The notes under the pieces: model-generated
The model's input: the letters and a program-made list of their open reading frames with translations, nothing else
Told to the model about the DNA's origin: nothing
Databases searched by the model: none
Assembly (NCBI RefSeq): GCF_000224145.3
Contig: NW_004190436.2
Span: 30,774-94,773 of the forward strand
Length of the DNA stretch: 64,000 nt
Source: Ciona intestinalis
Lineage: Eukaryota; Chordata; Ascidiacea; Phlebobranchia; Cionidae
Direction: 5' to 3'
Part shown: piece by piece, positions 9,536 through 22,600 of the stretch
Position numbering within the stretch: position 1 is the first letter of the stretch
Layout: each line of letters opens with the position of its first letter
Made by a program: the position numbers and the translations under genes

Positions 9536-10187
9536 TGTATAGCTCCATGTGTAATCTTTTAGCTGGTACTGGTAATCACATTCACTGATTAGTAATTTTT
9601 GGCCCCTAGGCCTCCCTGATACTCACTGTGTATTTTTTTGGCAAAAATATTGGTTATTTGTGTCGAAAATTGACTTTAAAATGAAGGAAACACAGGTGTT
9701 GTTACAATAGCTTTATGTTACGTATAATACTGTATCACTACCATATAAGCTTGCAATTCAGACCATTTTTTTGTTATAATAAGTGACTAAAAATGATAGC
9801 AAAGGTGCACAGCCTTAATATAAAAAAAAAAAACAGAAACAAATTTTCTCTACGCATTAAGGTGCATATCTAACAGATAACCATGACACAACAAAGTACT
9901 TTGTTTTTAACTAAAGCTAGGTAAAAAGTATTTGGGGAATATGGCATAAGAATCTTACTTTTGTTTAATTCATGAGACGTATCACAATACCATGGTAACC
10001 AAAATATTTGACTATGGTGTCAAATTAAACATGATAAAAAAATAAACAGCAAACTCTATACAGTGGTAAGCAAGTTGAAAGATTAATTGCAAATATCACT
10101 TTACTGCTTTTCTCAGTAGTTAATGGGGTTTGGTTACCATGCCATACCTTAATTTTGGTCTGCTAACAATGTTTTTAAAGTCGTAAT
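9536..10187. other. AT-rich intergenic stretch
   Basis: I see no exon, repeat of the families above, or RNA gene in this stretch. Any 5' exon or promoter of the zinc-finger gene should lie here, but I cannot place one with confidence. Confidence 0.5.
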
Positions 10188-11324
10188 ATGTACCCTATTA
10201 TATATTTACTTATTACTTCTTTAGCATTGAAAGAAACAAGAACCCTACTTACTAAAACTGGTGAAGATTTAACAAGCAAATTTGGGGAATCTTTTCAAGA
10301 GTCTAGGGATGCCTTGGAAACATCTGTTGAAGATGATAAAAATTTAAACAGCATTGATCCGACAACGACATCTGTAACGCATAATCTTGAAGGCATGAAC
10401 AATAATGAACATAGAAATGATGTAATTATAAAAGAAGAGGTACCACAATCGTTTAGTCAAATTCAACAGCTGCTAAGTAGTTTCACTTATCAGCAAAACA
10501 GTTTTAAACAGACTTTGAAGGAATACCAATGCACAGTTTGTGAAAGCCGGCTATCCTCCTCAAGAAATCTGAAACGACACATGACAATTCACTCCGATGA
10601 GAAGCCTCATACTTGCCATCAATGTGGTAAAGCATTTGCACGGACCGAGTATCTTTCTGCACATAGAGCAACTCATATGAAGGAGAAAATGTTCAAATGT
10701 TTGCTGTGTGACAAATCTTATACACAGTCTGGAACTCTAGCTGCTCATATGAATCTCCATGACAGAAACAATCCTTACAAATGCACTGTTTGTGATAAAG
10801 ACTTCACAAGACCATCTGATGTTGTGCGACACATGCCTATTCATTGGAACAGGGGATGCTATGAGTGTGAAGCTTGTGGAGATGTCTTTTCTCGCTCTTC
10901 AGGTCTAAAGTTTCATATGTTAATGCACGATCCTAGTAACCCTTTAACTTGTATGTTATGTAAGAGCTCCTTTTTTGACGGGGAAAAATTTAAAGATCAT
11001 ACAAAACAACATGTACAACGTAGGCCTTACAAATGCTCAACATGTCGGATGGCTTTTTCAAAGAAGGAAAGTTTAGAAAAGCATGAGCCTGTACACACTG
11101 GTGACTCCAGCATGATTTCTCATAATTGTCCAACTTGCAACAAAGCTTGTGCCTTTTCTTCTGACTTGATACGGCATATGAGGGTACACACCAAAGAAAA
11201 ACCATATTCTTGTCAAGTTTGCAATAAAACGTTCACAAGAGCTCATTCTAGGAATGTTCACATTCAAAATATGCACTGTAATAAAAACGTGGATAATAAT
11301 AGCTTGAATGCAATGAATGTTTGA
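10188..11324 (+). CDS. C2H2 zinc-finger protein, nine fingers
   Basis: The 378-codon open frame has about 112 N-terminal residues without a known domain, then nine consecutive C2H2 fingers (about residues 113-362; the first is YQCTVC…HMTIH and the last YSCQVC…HIQNMH) and a short tail. Several linkers resemble the TGEKP type (SDEKP, TKEKP), which suggests DNA binding in the nucleus. IKEE near residue 81 fits a SUMO-acceptor consensus. The start is uncertain: an AG acceptor at 10223-10224 lies within the first dozen codons, so the hydrophobic MYPIIYLLITSLAL may be intron and the true start may be in an upstream exon. The finger set does not let me name an orthologue. Fingers two to nine lack introns. 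Confidence 0.85.
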   Translation: MYPIIYLLITSLALKETRTLLTKTGEDLTSKFGESFQESRDALETSVEDDKNLNSIDPTTTSVTHNLEGMNNNEHRNDVIIKEEVPQSFSQIQQLLSSFTYQQNSFKQTLKEYQCTVCESRLSSSRNLKRHMTIHSDEKPHTCHQCGKAFARTEYLSAHRATHMKEKMFKCLLCDKSYTQSGTLAAHMNLHDRNNPYKCTVCDKDFTRPSDVVRHMPIHWNRGCYECEACGDVFSRSSGLKFHMLMHDPSNPLTCMLCKSSFFDGEKFKDHTKQHVQRRPYKCSTCRMAFSKKESLEKHEPVHTGDSSMISHNCPTCNKACAFSSDLIRHMRVHTKEKPYSCQVCNKTFTRAHSRNVHIQNMHCNKNVDNNSLNAMNV

Positions 11325-11969
11325 TTTGTTTGTCTATTTATTATTATTTGAATGTTATTATTTGAATGTTCCATTATTTATATTGTGCTACGTCAACACC
11401 AGAATGGTGTTTATGCAAATTTGTGTTTTAAAATATTTTGGGTTTAACTCTTTTGTATATACTGTAAGTTGCCATAACGGAATATTTAGGTTCTTTTATT
11501 TTTGTGTTTTAGAGTTTTTGTATGTGTGATCTTATATGGATAAAACCAAAATACAGTAAATTTAATGCTGTATAAGAATTATTGCTTGGTCAGAAAGATT
11601 CAGGGTCTTAGTAGGACAATTTGACTTGCTTAGGTATATGCTTCCACGTTCTTACATTGCATGGTCTGCTAAATTGAAAGAGCTTACTTACGATCACTTA
11701 AAACTGACGCGGCGTTATCTAATTGCTTTGCCATGTCTGTGGTAATTATACTACCGAATGATTGACAGTGGGTATGAGGTAGGTCGCGATTGCCGATTAC
11801 AGGATTGTTAAGTCATAGAAGTATCAATTAATTATCGTTGCAGTATAAGCAATGCCTTCCTAAAATGCAGAAAAAAAGCCGACGTGCTTCCTTGTTCCTG
11901 TGAAATTCCCTTGACGTTTTTGATTTGCGAGTGTAAGTCTTTGTCCATTTTGTCTCCACTACAAATGAA
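11325..11969. other. 3' flank of the zinc-finger gene
   Basis: This is AT-rich, T-rich at first, and probably the 3' UTR. No perfect AATAAA follows the stop closely; AGTAAA near 11559 is a possible weak signal. No exon is supported. Confidence 0.4.
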
Positions 11970-11976
11970 GTAAACA
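11970..11976 (+). promoter_or_regulatory. Forkhead-type site GTAAACA
   Basis: GTAAACA matches the core bound by forkhead factors, including FOXJ1, the master regulator of motile cilia. It lies about 230 bp upstream of the RFX X-box and about 470 bp before the HYDIN start codon. A seven-base site is expected by chance, so the support comes only from the neighbouring X-box and the downstream ciliary gene. Confidence 0.3.
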
Positions 11977-12055
11977 ACAAATTGTATTCAAACCTTAACA
12001 AAATAATTGTCACGATGAATATAGTTTGATCATAGACAACTTATATTGGTTTGAT

Positions 12056-12091
12056 CATAGTTTAATAATACAACTTCTTTATTAAACTATG
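12056..12091. repeat. 13-bp inverted repeat amid TTTGATC repeats
   Basis: CATAGTTTAATAA (12056-12068) and its exact complement (12079-12091) flank a 10-base loop. GGTTTGATC or TAGTTTGATC recurs four times between 12022 and 12116. It is 110 bp upstream of the X-box. The role is unknown; it may be the remnant of a small mobile element. Confidence 0.5.
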
Positions 12092-12202
12092 GTTTGATCC
12101 AACTTTGGTTTGATCAATACCCTATTACGTGTTTTGGTGGAACATTGATACCCGCGAAGGTAACTATAACTTACCACAAGGGGCGCCAGCAGGAAGACAT
12201 GG

Positions 12203-12216
12203 GTTGTCATGGAGAC
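12203..12216 (+). promoter_or_regulatory. RFX X-box in HYDIN promoter
   Basis: GTTGTCATGGAGAC fits the X-box consensus RYYNYY(N1-3)RRNRAC at every position with a two-base spacer. RFX factors bind such sites upstream of ciliary genes. It lies 238 bp before the HYDIN start codon and 154 bp before the 5' splice-acceptor-like site, a typical distance. Function is inferred from position and motif. Confidence 0.6.
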
Positions 12217-12319
12217 GTGGTTAAACTCAGTTTGTTTTTGATTTTTTTCGACGGCACTGTTGTTAATATATAAAAGAACAATATATCTAGTTGCTGAGAA
12301 CGTTACTAAAATTAAATTT

Positions 12320-12369
12320 GCCTTTTTTTATTTATCTTTGAGTTAACTTTTATCTTTATAATATTTTAG
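12320..12369 (+). promoter_or_regulatory. Pyrimidine-rich tract and AG acceptor upstream of HYDIN ATG
   Basis: A T-rich run ends in TATTTTAG at 12369, 71 bp before the start codon, with no convincing upstream donor nearby. Ascidians add a spliced leader to many mRNAs at such unpaired acceptors, so this may be the trans-splice site of HYDIN. A conventional 5' UTR intron is the alternative. Confidence 0.35.
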
Positions 12370-12440
12370 CTTGTGTGATTAATTCTTCAGTAGCATACGC
12401 GATTGAATTTTCAAGCACAGTGGTTAAACAAGGACACAAA

Positions 12441-15400
12441 ATGCCAAGTCCTGCGAAACCAGGGCTTGGTGCCACTGGGTTTATGGTGACCAAGAACATC
12501 AGTCAACTCAGTGATGAAATATTTAATAAGTTTGAGAGCAAAGTCACAGCTCCCAGGAACCCAAAACTAATTAGAACAACAGAGTTACCAAAGCAAAGGG
12601 TGAGAATTTATGTATCAAGCGGGTTGTTTGGGGCTTACCCTCTTTAAATTTTAAAAATTTGTCATAATTTGGCTAATTTAGAAAAAAATCTAAGATTTAA
12701 ATTTGTTATAATTTGGCTGATTTGGAAAAAAATCTATACATTGATAATCATCCCTTGGCATATTAATGCCTTACTAAATAACAAGAAAACATTAGCTCAA
12801 AAATATATGACTTAATGTATGTTGAGATAGACCAGCCCATTTGACTTATGGGTAATGTATAAACCAATAAAGCCTAAGTTAAATCCTAAAGAATATGTTG
12901 CTTATACACCACAGTAACCTAGTGGAAAATGAAAAGTAAACATAAAACTTTATTCCACATTTTAATTAATTCAACAATGTAGATGACACCTTCAATGTAC
13001 ATGAGAGAAATGAACATGAATACCGAACAAAAACTTGCTGACACTCATGAGATGAGACTGCCTCGTGTGGTAGCATTACTTGACATGTCTGAAACAACCC
13101 ATCAGAAGGTAAATTGATTTTATCAAATATTAACCACAAATAAATTAATTTAATCTAATCTTAATTTGAACCACCCAGTTTAACTAATTGGATTTTGGTG
13201 AACTGCTAAAATGTTATATACCTATAATATGCCCATTATTTTCAATTACATTTAAAAAAAAGTTTTTAAAAATTTAATATGTGTTCACTCTATGCTAGCT
13301 TTAACAGTCTTTTTATTATTTCGGCCCTTCGCCACTTTAACTGCTTTTTAGTACTTTCCATACATACATATGAATTTGTTGTTTATTTCAGCGGTAGTAA
13401 TTTTATTGTTATTTTTTTTATTGTTTTAATTAGTATCATATTTCTTAATGTATTCCTAAAAACATTAAATTTTAAGTAATGTTATAACTTTAGTTTTAAA
13501 TCCCAGGTTTCTTATGTTGATATTGAGGAAGCGATGTTTCAACCATTTCCATCTGAAATTTATTTTCAAAATTTTGAACCTTTTCAAACTTATGAGGTTC
13601 CCTTGCTTGTCAGGAATAATGACAAAGTAAGTTAGAGTTCAGCTACAACATTATGTAACAAATTTTTCCACTCGTATGTGTTTTTCAAAACATATGTGTT
13701 TTTGCACCCACCACTTATTACAAAAAACTTTTTTCATTTACTGTTCATTTGTTTGATTGGTAAATATGAGTTTATTTTATGTAATACCTGGATAACGTTC
13801 ATATACCCCAAGGGCTTTCACTGTACTAGAAGTATGCCAAGTAGTAGTATTAAAAATAATTTAATATTGATGTTGGTTTATTTGAAAAATGAAATATTTT
13901 CCTAAAGGTTCCACGACTGGTAAAAGTTGTTCAGAATGATTCACCTTACTTTAAAATCATCAGCCCTGATGATGTCAGCCATAAGGTAAAATATAATTTA
14001 ATGTTAAAGGAAAGCTACAGAGTATTGTCCTCCATAACTGAGTGATACCCAGTTTGAAGCTCACAAATGATAGTCTGATACCGATTCTGATATGTGCATG
14101 CATCTTTTGACAACTTTTTTTAGCAATTTGCATCTTTTGACAACTTACTTTTTAGCAATTTCTCCAACCCAGTTGTCCATTATGGGTTGTCTAAATTGTC
14201 GGGCATACAGAAAAACAATTACTCACAAAGTTGCACACAAGTTACATGGTAACTAGTAAGCAAGCACTATCGTTCTTTTGTTCTTTGCGAGAATATATAT
14301 TTAACTTTCATGTTTTTCCACATGAAATATAATAGAACAGATCGCTGAAATTCATGTTTCTAAATAAAGCGTCCTATATGTTTTTAAGGTTGCTCCTGGC
14401 ATGGCCTCCATCTTTAAAATCCAATTCACGCCTGAGATGAAAAAAGATTACCATCATGAGTTGATATGCATGACTGAGCGCGAGAAATTTATTGTACCCG
14501 TCTTTGGGATCGGAGCACGTGCGATTCTTGACTTTCCAGATGAAGTTAATTTTGGAGTGTGCCCAGTCAAGCATAACACACAGAAAGTTCTCTTTGTGCG
14601 AAATATAGGAAATAAAGAAGCAAAATGTTCATTTTTAGTTGATCCGTAAGTAGATTTAATAGTGTTTTTATTTTTTGTTTTGCACTTATGCCTGTACCTG
14701 TACTGTTGTTTCTAACCCTACTTTGTTGGTGTCTATAAAAGAAGAAAAATGTTAAAATTTATTCAAATACAAATTGCAATAACTCAAAAAAGAAACAGAT
14801 TTTAAACAAAATAGTCTAGTTAGGCTGCAGCAGAAAAATATACATTATTTTATTTACCAATTTTACAGCAATCTATCTAAAGCAAACAAAACCATGAGTC
14901 AGAGGTATGTTTATGTCCCATCTCTAATAAATCTGACTACTGATTACGAAACCTTGGTATATATTACATAGGTGTAGTTGTGTTACTGTGTAGAACAGTA
15001 GAAACGATTTTAAAATCTGTTTTATAACACTTTGCAAGCTACAACATTTTCTGTTAATATCCTGCCCTGGTTTGAAAACTGGTACTAGTGTTTTATAATA
15101 GTTTTCATGAATTTTAAATGTTTTCCAATATTATTAAAAAAATTACAATATTTTCCAATATTATTGATAATTTTGCAATGTTTTTTAATATTTTTGCCAA
15201 TTTTGCAATGTTTCTAATATTTTTAATAATTTTCCCAACAGACCGTTCTCAGTGTCAACTTCATCAGGATTGCTGGCAGTTGGTGACAGCATGCAGGTAA
15301 CTGTGGAGTTTAAAGCAATGAAGGTTGGAGACCATCAAAAGGATTTGATCATAAGATACAACACAGGTTAATTTATTTCTGTTACAATACATAATATGTC

Positions 15401-16600
15401 TTTTAGTTATAAAATTGGGAATAGTTTTCATTTTATGACCTAAACTAAATATATCATATATAAGAGCCTTATAATAACATCTGTATGTCTTTGAGCAAGA
15501 TACTTCACATTAATTACTCTAACTCAGTGGTCACTAATGGCTAGTCGAAGTTGTCAGTCATACATAAAAAAGTAAAATAAATAGGTAACCTCTAAAAAAT
15601 AATCGCCCATAAAGTTACATATGTGAATGTGGTAACTTGTAAGCGGGCCTGAAGTGTATGAAACAAAAACCCAATAAGTTAGATTTATTCACTTATTTAA
15701 CCTTTTATGTAAAGTGAACTTCTCTTTCTCACACTTTCTTTTCAGGTGAAGATGTCCATGTAGCTTTGTATGGGGCATCAGCAGACAGCAATGTGAGACT
15801 TGATAAGAATTCACTACGAATCGACAACACATTTATATTTATGGCCAACCAACGAACTGTGACCATCCACAACCGAAGTAATGTCCTCGTACATTATAAA
15901 TGGTCACCATTCCCCACTCTGGAAGATGAAGAAATGCAAAAACAAAAGTAAACAGAATAATTCATTTGTTTTTGTGCTCCTTTTCATTTACTTCTTTTTT
16001 ATCGTTAACCACTTTGTGTCAGCTCAGTATTATCCAATAATACATTCATCAAATTTTTTGGATATGCAGCTGTGTTAACTCAATAGCAAACAAGTAAGCT
16101 TGAAAATATTGTTAATTTCTGTCGCAGTTGTAACTAGGTCCATAATAAATATTTTAAGAACTGGTCTTCTGGCAATGGACTGACATGCATTTTTTAATCC
16201 ATCGTTTTATTTGCCATGCAGTGGAATGTTACCAAAAAAGGAGTTTAAAAAAATAGATTTTGCATAATTGTCTAAACTCCAAACCCTTTTTGATAAAACA
16301 CCAACAATTTTTTTGTATAGCTAAAATAATTTTGAAAAAGCCAAAAAGATTATTTAGCTTGGTGTCTATGTTTTTATCAAAGTTATGAAAATAAACATAA
16401 TCATCACATTTTCCAGATTTTGCTCCGAACTCACTGAGGAAGAAAACCAGGAGCAGGACAGATTCTTGGAGGAATGCATCGTTGATCCAACACTGAGAGA
16501 TCGTCTTGCCATCCTCACGAGGACTTTTGATAACAGGAGGAACATCGTCAAAGATGACCCGCTTCTTTTCAATGATGATGTCTTCAAACTTTATCCTCTG
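12441..16600 (+). CDS. HYDIN: HYDIN exons 1-8 (residues ~1-417)
   Basis: Exons: 12441-12599 (5' UTR from 12370), 12983-13108, 13507-13626, 13908-13985, 14389-14645, 15242-15366, 15746-15947 and 16417-16600. The N-terminal segment holds LLDMSETTHQK and QPFPSEIYFQNFEPF, then the first ASH-type domains (CMTEREKFIVPVFGIGAR; DFPDEVNFGVCPVKH; MANQRTVTIHNRSN) and the conserved EECIVDPTLRDRL stretch. In ASH domains a beta-strand ending in F-G is followed by a conserved asparagine turn (here VRNIGNKE). Intron 1 has two copies of a 45-bp direct repeat (12655-12745). Intron 5 ends in four 30-bp tandem units. Introns 4 and 6 carry SINE pieces (14150-14265, 15483-15675). Confidence 0.95.
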
Positions 16601-19600
16601 GTGAGTTAAAAAGACATTTTCTATTCTTGTAAAACAGCAGTTCTATTACATTTATTTCTCATCTTTAAGGTTCATTTGTTTTAAACATTACGAAAGTTCC
16701 ATTTGACTGCATTTTCTTTTAAATTGGTATTAACTTGATGTACAATTACTTATTGACAGCATAATACTATAACTGTGAAGTGTCGTTTCTGATACAACAG
16801 TAGGCGTATAAGTATGACTGTGGTAGGATCCAGCATTGAATCTAGTACCCACTTGGTAAAACTTTGAAGCTAGCTTGCTGACCACTGTGATTTGTGTCTG
16901 TTAATTTGGCTCAACTAGATTTAAATTTGCCATTAAATGCATTGAATATTGTGGTTCATTTATTTCTCTAGGAAGGAGACATCTGGCCCAACTCAACTGC
17001 AGAAGCCACCATTGTTTTCAAACCAACTGCAGCAAAAACTTACCAGCAAACAATCTTCTGTGATATAACTGGTCGTGAAACCAGACTCCCATTAAAAGTT
17101 AAAGGTTGTGGCATGGGACCAAAGCTACATTTATCATTTGATGTTATTGATATTGGAAATGTATTTGCAAGTTCATCACACACATATGAGGTAATTGTAA
17201 ATTTTGCATGCTTTATTTATGGGGAATATAAACACCTATCAGGTTGAAATAAATTTAGAATGCTCAACACTTATTTTATAATTTGTGATCAAAAATGTGC
17301 TTTCATCATAAACCACATTAGAAATCAGAATAATCTAGAATCAATGTTCACAATTATTATAATTGGGTAAATACTTCAATTGTATGTAACAGCATAACAA
17401 AGCTGGCACAAGGTGTATGAACACCAGTGTTTTAACGACTGTCGTTTGCTGGCCACTCGAGGATTAAGTATGTTACATTCATGTATTCAGGCGATACTGG
17501 TGAACAAAGGGGATATTGACGCTATTTTCAACTTGGTACCTGAGCGAGAATCTTCTGTTTCACGCTTCAGCGAGTTTCGTTTCGAGCCCGTTGAAGGAAT
17601 AGTGCTCCCTAGTGGTCACCAAGCGTTGGAGTTTACGTTTAGGTCCGAACGCCTCGGTTCTTTCCAACAAGATTTCTCCTTCAGTGTTGATGGCTCACCT
17701 GACCAAATCAAACTTACTGTTAAGTGAGTCAAACACTATTGTATGTATACATGCTAAGGGGAAACTAAAGTCAAATTTTATAATTGGTTTACAGATAGTC
17801 CTACTGACGATAACTTGAAAACGGTACTTTTAAACAAAACAATTGTAGGTCTACACTCAGCTCACGAATGACAATTTGTACACCAGTTTTTCCAGATCCA
17901 CTTTAAAGTGCTTTTTATAGTTGCAACATAAAACACTCTATTATCGCTACACTGTCAAACACATTCGATTTGCCAGTTTTGTTTTTCAGAAAATTGCATA
18001 CCTCTTCGTAACTAATACATTGGCTGCTAAATAATATATAATGATTGCACTGCCAAAACCATTTTAAAAGTACTGAATGATAATGCCTTGTTTATTAACA
18101 AAAAAAATGAAAAAAAAACATGGCATTGTGCAGATGGTAGTTTAACCAATTGGGGTGTTGAAGTTATCGAGTGTTAAACATTTTCATATTTGCAGAGGAA
18201 ATGTGATTGGACCAACTTTTCACTTTGATGTTCCCAGACTTCGGTTTGGAACAGTTTCTTATGGCTTCAACCATACAAAGATCTGTACATTGGTCAACAC
18301 TTCTCTCGTTCCAATGACCTTTGTGTTAAGAATACCAGGTAAATTTAAAGTTAAAACAACTACTTCAATTTTCCATTGCTCTGTATGGTTAATGTGTACC
18401 AGTAAAATCACCGACTTATAAATGCTAATTTAAATTATATATATCTTCTAATAATGACATAGGCTTCATAAGGCCGCTTACATATGAGAGATTGTCACCT
18501 ATTTATTCTTTTATAATCTGGCTAGGTACAACACTGAAATTTATTTTTACACACTTCTGCTTACTTACAAGTTTCCTTGTGTGTGTAACTTTGTGGATAA
18601 CTGTTTTTATGTATGTCTGGTAATTGGAAACCTAGTAGTGACTACTTGGTTTGAAAAATTGCTGTAATGTCTCTTAAACACATTTCTACAGTCTACATTG
18701 AGTTTACATAGTTGGTAACTTAAAATCGTGGAAGCGTTAATAAGTTACATTCATTCATTTGTTTATGTCTGTATTTCAACCAGGCGATGGCAAAGGTGAG
18801 CCAAGCATCTCAAGCTTAAGTTGTTTAGAAGACAACTTGTTTAATGAAATCGGTGCTTCGGCAAAAATTAACTCCCCACGAGAGTTCGATATTACACCTG
18901 TTCAGGTAAAAACACCAATGTTAAAGCTTATAGATTTTTAATTGGGTAAGAGTGTTTTAGCCACTGCTAATTTGTTGCTAATTTTGTTTTCGCTATTGTG
19001 CAGTTTTCTAATCTTTGCTAATGTAAAGAGACCTATTTTATTCCATATGAGTGAGGTTCTTTTGAGTCTCTAAGATTTAGGCCAAATTTGATCATTACCC
19101 ATGATACTTGAAAGTCATGTTATGTAAAAATCTTGATGATAAACAACTGTCTAAATATATCTGAACTTCAGTTTTTAACTTTTAATCTTCCCATTAATTT
19201 AGGGAACCATTCGCCCTCAAAGTGAAGCTCGTATTCAAGTTACTTTATGTTCAAATACATTGAAAAGATACGATTGTCAACTTGTTGTCGATGTTAAAGG
19301 GGTTGGGAAGGAAATTTTATCTCTTCCTATTTCTGCAAAAAGTGTGGTGCCAAATATACAGGTATGATACTGATTGTTATGTGCTAGGCCAAATTATAGT
19401 TACATTGTTATCTGGTTTATATCATTATAAAAAACTATTAAAGACTGTGGTGCAACAGATACAGGTGTAATACTGTTTTTCTCTACTAGGCCAAATAATA
19501 TTTACATTAGTATTATTACTTGAATATCCTTTTTTATCATATGTGGGAAAATAATTTACTTTGTTTATTCCAGGTACTTACACCACACCTGGATTTTGGT

Positions 19601-22600
19601 CGTTGTTTTATCAACCATCCTTACCAATTAAAAGCAAAACTTGTCAACGATACCGACCTTGCTGCTAAATACGATCTCGTTCCTCAGGTAAATGTATGAA
19701 TGAATGAAATTTATTTCGTCTCTTCGGTCACGATAACGAAGAACAAGAGAGTTGACAAAAAGCGAAAAGACGGGTAGTAACGATAAAACAACAGTTGATA
19801 AAACACGCTTGTTGATAAAAAAGAAAGAAATAATGTTTTGGATAAAAGGCGTGACCGTTACACCCAACAGACGATACAATGTCAAAATTAAATAAATAAC
19901 ATTTAATTAAACATATTAAAGTTCTAATTGGAAGAAAAGTGTGCGTAAGGACACAACCCGTACAATGGAGGGAGTCGGCCTTATGTAGATACACTTTCTA
20001 TGTTTTTTGACTGTTGGATTAAATTTCAAATAGGTTAGGCTGAGCCCAAGTAAGGTATTTTACTACGTAGATAAATTTTATGTTTCCAAATATTTGTTCC
20101 TGTTCACGTGTGTTTTGTTTTATACACCTATCCGATATTTTACTTACGCTTTTTTTGGTTTGACTGACAATTTGGATAACCTTTAAGAAGCCACTGGGTT
20201 GGAGCAATAAATATTATGTGTTTTATTTAAAGACATGTTCAAAAATGTTGTGGTATCAATCCTCAAACCTGGTTACTGATTATAAGGCCAGTCATTATAT
20301 CATTGCATCAGTTTATTTAAAAAATAAAACGCATAACATTTTTTAATTTAAAAAAATTATTTTTTGAAATTTTAACTTTTTAGCATAAAATTTTATTCCA
20401 GGTTCGTGAAGAATTGACTACAGTGGTTTATGGGAGCTCAGCAACTAAAGGATTAATTGAACCTCATTCAGAAGTTAATGTTCCAATCCTCATTCAAGCT
20501 CAAGATGTTGATGACCAAGAAGTCACTGCTTATTTCTCAATATTTGGAAGTCCCGAACCACCTCTAGTATGTTTTTTAAATATTTTTTATTTTATGTGGG
20601 TGAGGTCATACATTGTGACATGCCATGAGAATTTTAGGCTAATTTGGTCTCATTAACCCCGCACCCAGATTGCTACAGCCCAAGAGTTATAATTTGGCAA
20701 TGTCTGTTAATTGTCTTGCCCAAGAACAAGTACGCCATTAATAACCTTTGGTTACGATGCAATTGCCAAAACACAGGATTCCGATGCAGGATATTTTTTA
20801 AATGCCGCAAGAAAAATATATATATATATTATATTTTGTATTAAATCAGAGTTAAATTTTTATAGACTGTTTTAAATCTATGTCTTCGATAAATGATATA
20901 TTTAGTTATACCCCATTTATGGTAGTTTATAAAAGGTTAGGAATTAAATATTTCAGTAACTTTTCCCTCCGTTGTTTTACATGATTTAATGTAAATGTAT
21001 AACTGTTTGAAATAGATAGTTTAATATGTTTCCACTTAAGACTTACATATAATCCACATTACAGCCACTTCTAATAAGTTGTATTGGAGAAGGGCCTGTG
21101 GTTCACATAACACCTGAATCCATGAATTGGGGACAAACAGAAGTTCTTACTCCTTCTGTTAAAACTGTTGAACTTTCAAATGAATCCCTTATACCTGCCG
21201 ACTTTATTGCACAAATGGTAAATATGTTTCAGTTTTGACTTATTTATTTAACTGCAATTATTGGTGTCTTTGTTTTGAAAAACAATGTATTTTTAGACGA
21301 ATTAGGCCAGAGTTGACTCATTACCACCAGATAACTTTTAAATCTTTTTATTCAAATTTGAATATTTTTACATGTGCATGTTCGAACATGTTTCATATAC
21401 CAAATATTATACAGCATACTAACTTAAACTTATAATTTTGTTGGGGAAATTTTTCTTATACTTTCATATGCAATTGCCAATATACTAATTTTATAACTAA
21501 ACGACTCCAGTCAGTCCTAACCTATTATATTTTATACAGATGCGATCCGACTCAATTTGGAAAGTGGAACCAGAGCAAGGGACAGTTCCTCCTGAGTCTG
21601 TGCTTATTGTCAGTGTTACGGCTATGTTGGATGATTGTATACGGTAAGTTACCTTTGTAGATATGATTCTATAGTATGTGGGTCGAGTCGTGGGGGGCCA
21701 TGGGACCTGAGATTTAAGCCACAGTTGGTCGATTCACCTGACACATAAGGAGCTACAATACTAGTAACCAGTGGGTTGAAGCAATGTCTGTTTGGTGTTT
21801 TGCCCAAAGACATTTTTTTGGTTTCTTGGAGAAACACATTTGCATATAAATACCAAACGACGAATCCGGTATCCTTTGGGTATGACGCAAGCGCCCAACC
21901 ACTGAGCTGAATCACCAGACTGAAATTGCATATAATTATATTTGGTCATGCACCTGCTACTTTAAAAGTTCTTTTCTACAATTCTACATCAAATTATAAT
22001 CTCCAGGTTCACTGACAAGTTGACAGTGACAGTTATTAAAGGCCCAACAGTTACAATTCCTGTCCACGCATATGGGCATGGCACCACCATTGTCGCTGAA
22101 CCACCTCTCACACCAGCTGTAAGCCTTGGACCTCACTTTGCCAAATCGAAATGCATTCGAAGATTCAGATTGACCAACAGAGGTCGTAGACATCAAGCAT
22201 TAACATGGTCCACTGATGGGTTTGTAAAACCAAAATCGAAACGAGAGAATCATGCGGCGAATGCAAAAGACATGAAGTACAGGGTGAGAAAAATTGGTAG
22301 ATGTAGTTTTAATTCATGGGTTGTGTTTCATAATGTATGATTTTTCCAATCTTGCTTGTTTCCTTGCCTACATGACCATAATCTTAGTTATATAAATTGC
22401 TGTGATCTTAAAAACCTATAACAAGTCCTATAATGGTTTGTATAAGTTATATAGAAACAAAATGAAACAATGTTGATTTACAAAGCATTTAAATATAGTG
22501 CTTTAGGTTCAGATGGTCCTTTTTAGATTTAGGATTTTTCATTTTTTTTATTCTTTTTTTATTGTCAAATTTGGTAGAAAATAAACAAATATTTACAGAA

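Noticed and set aside
10188..10229. Signal peptide on the zinc-finger protein
   Set aside because: The hydrophobic first residues are probably intron read through: an acceptor follows at 10223-10224, and a nuclear finger protein should not be secreted.
14869..14906. Micro-exon between HYDIN exons 5 and 6
   Set aside because: It has AG and GT edges, but exon 5 to exon 6 already joins in phase and matches the vertebrate order without it.
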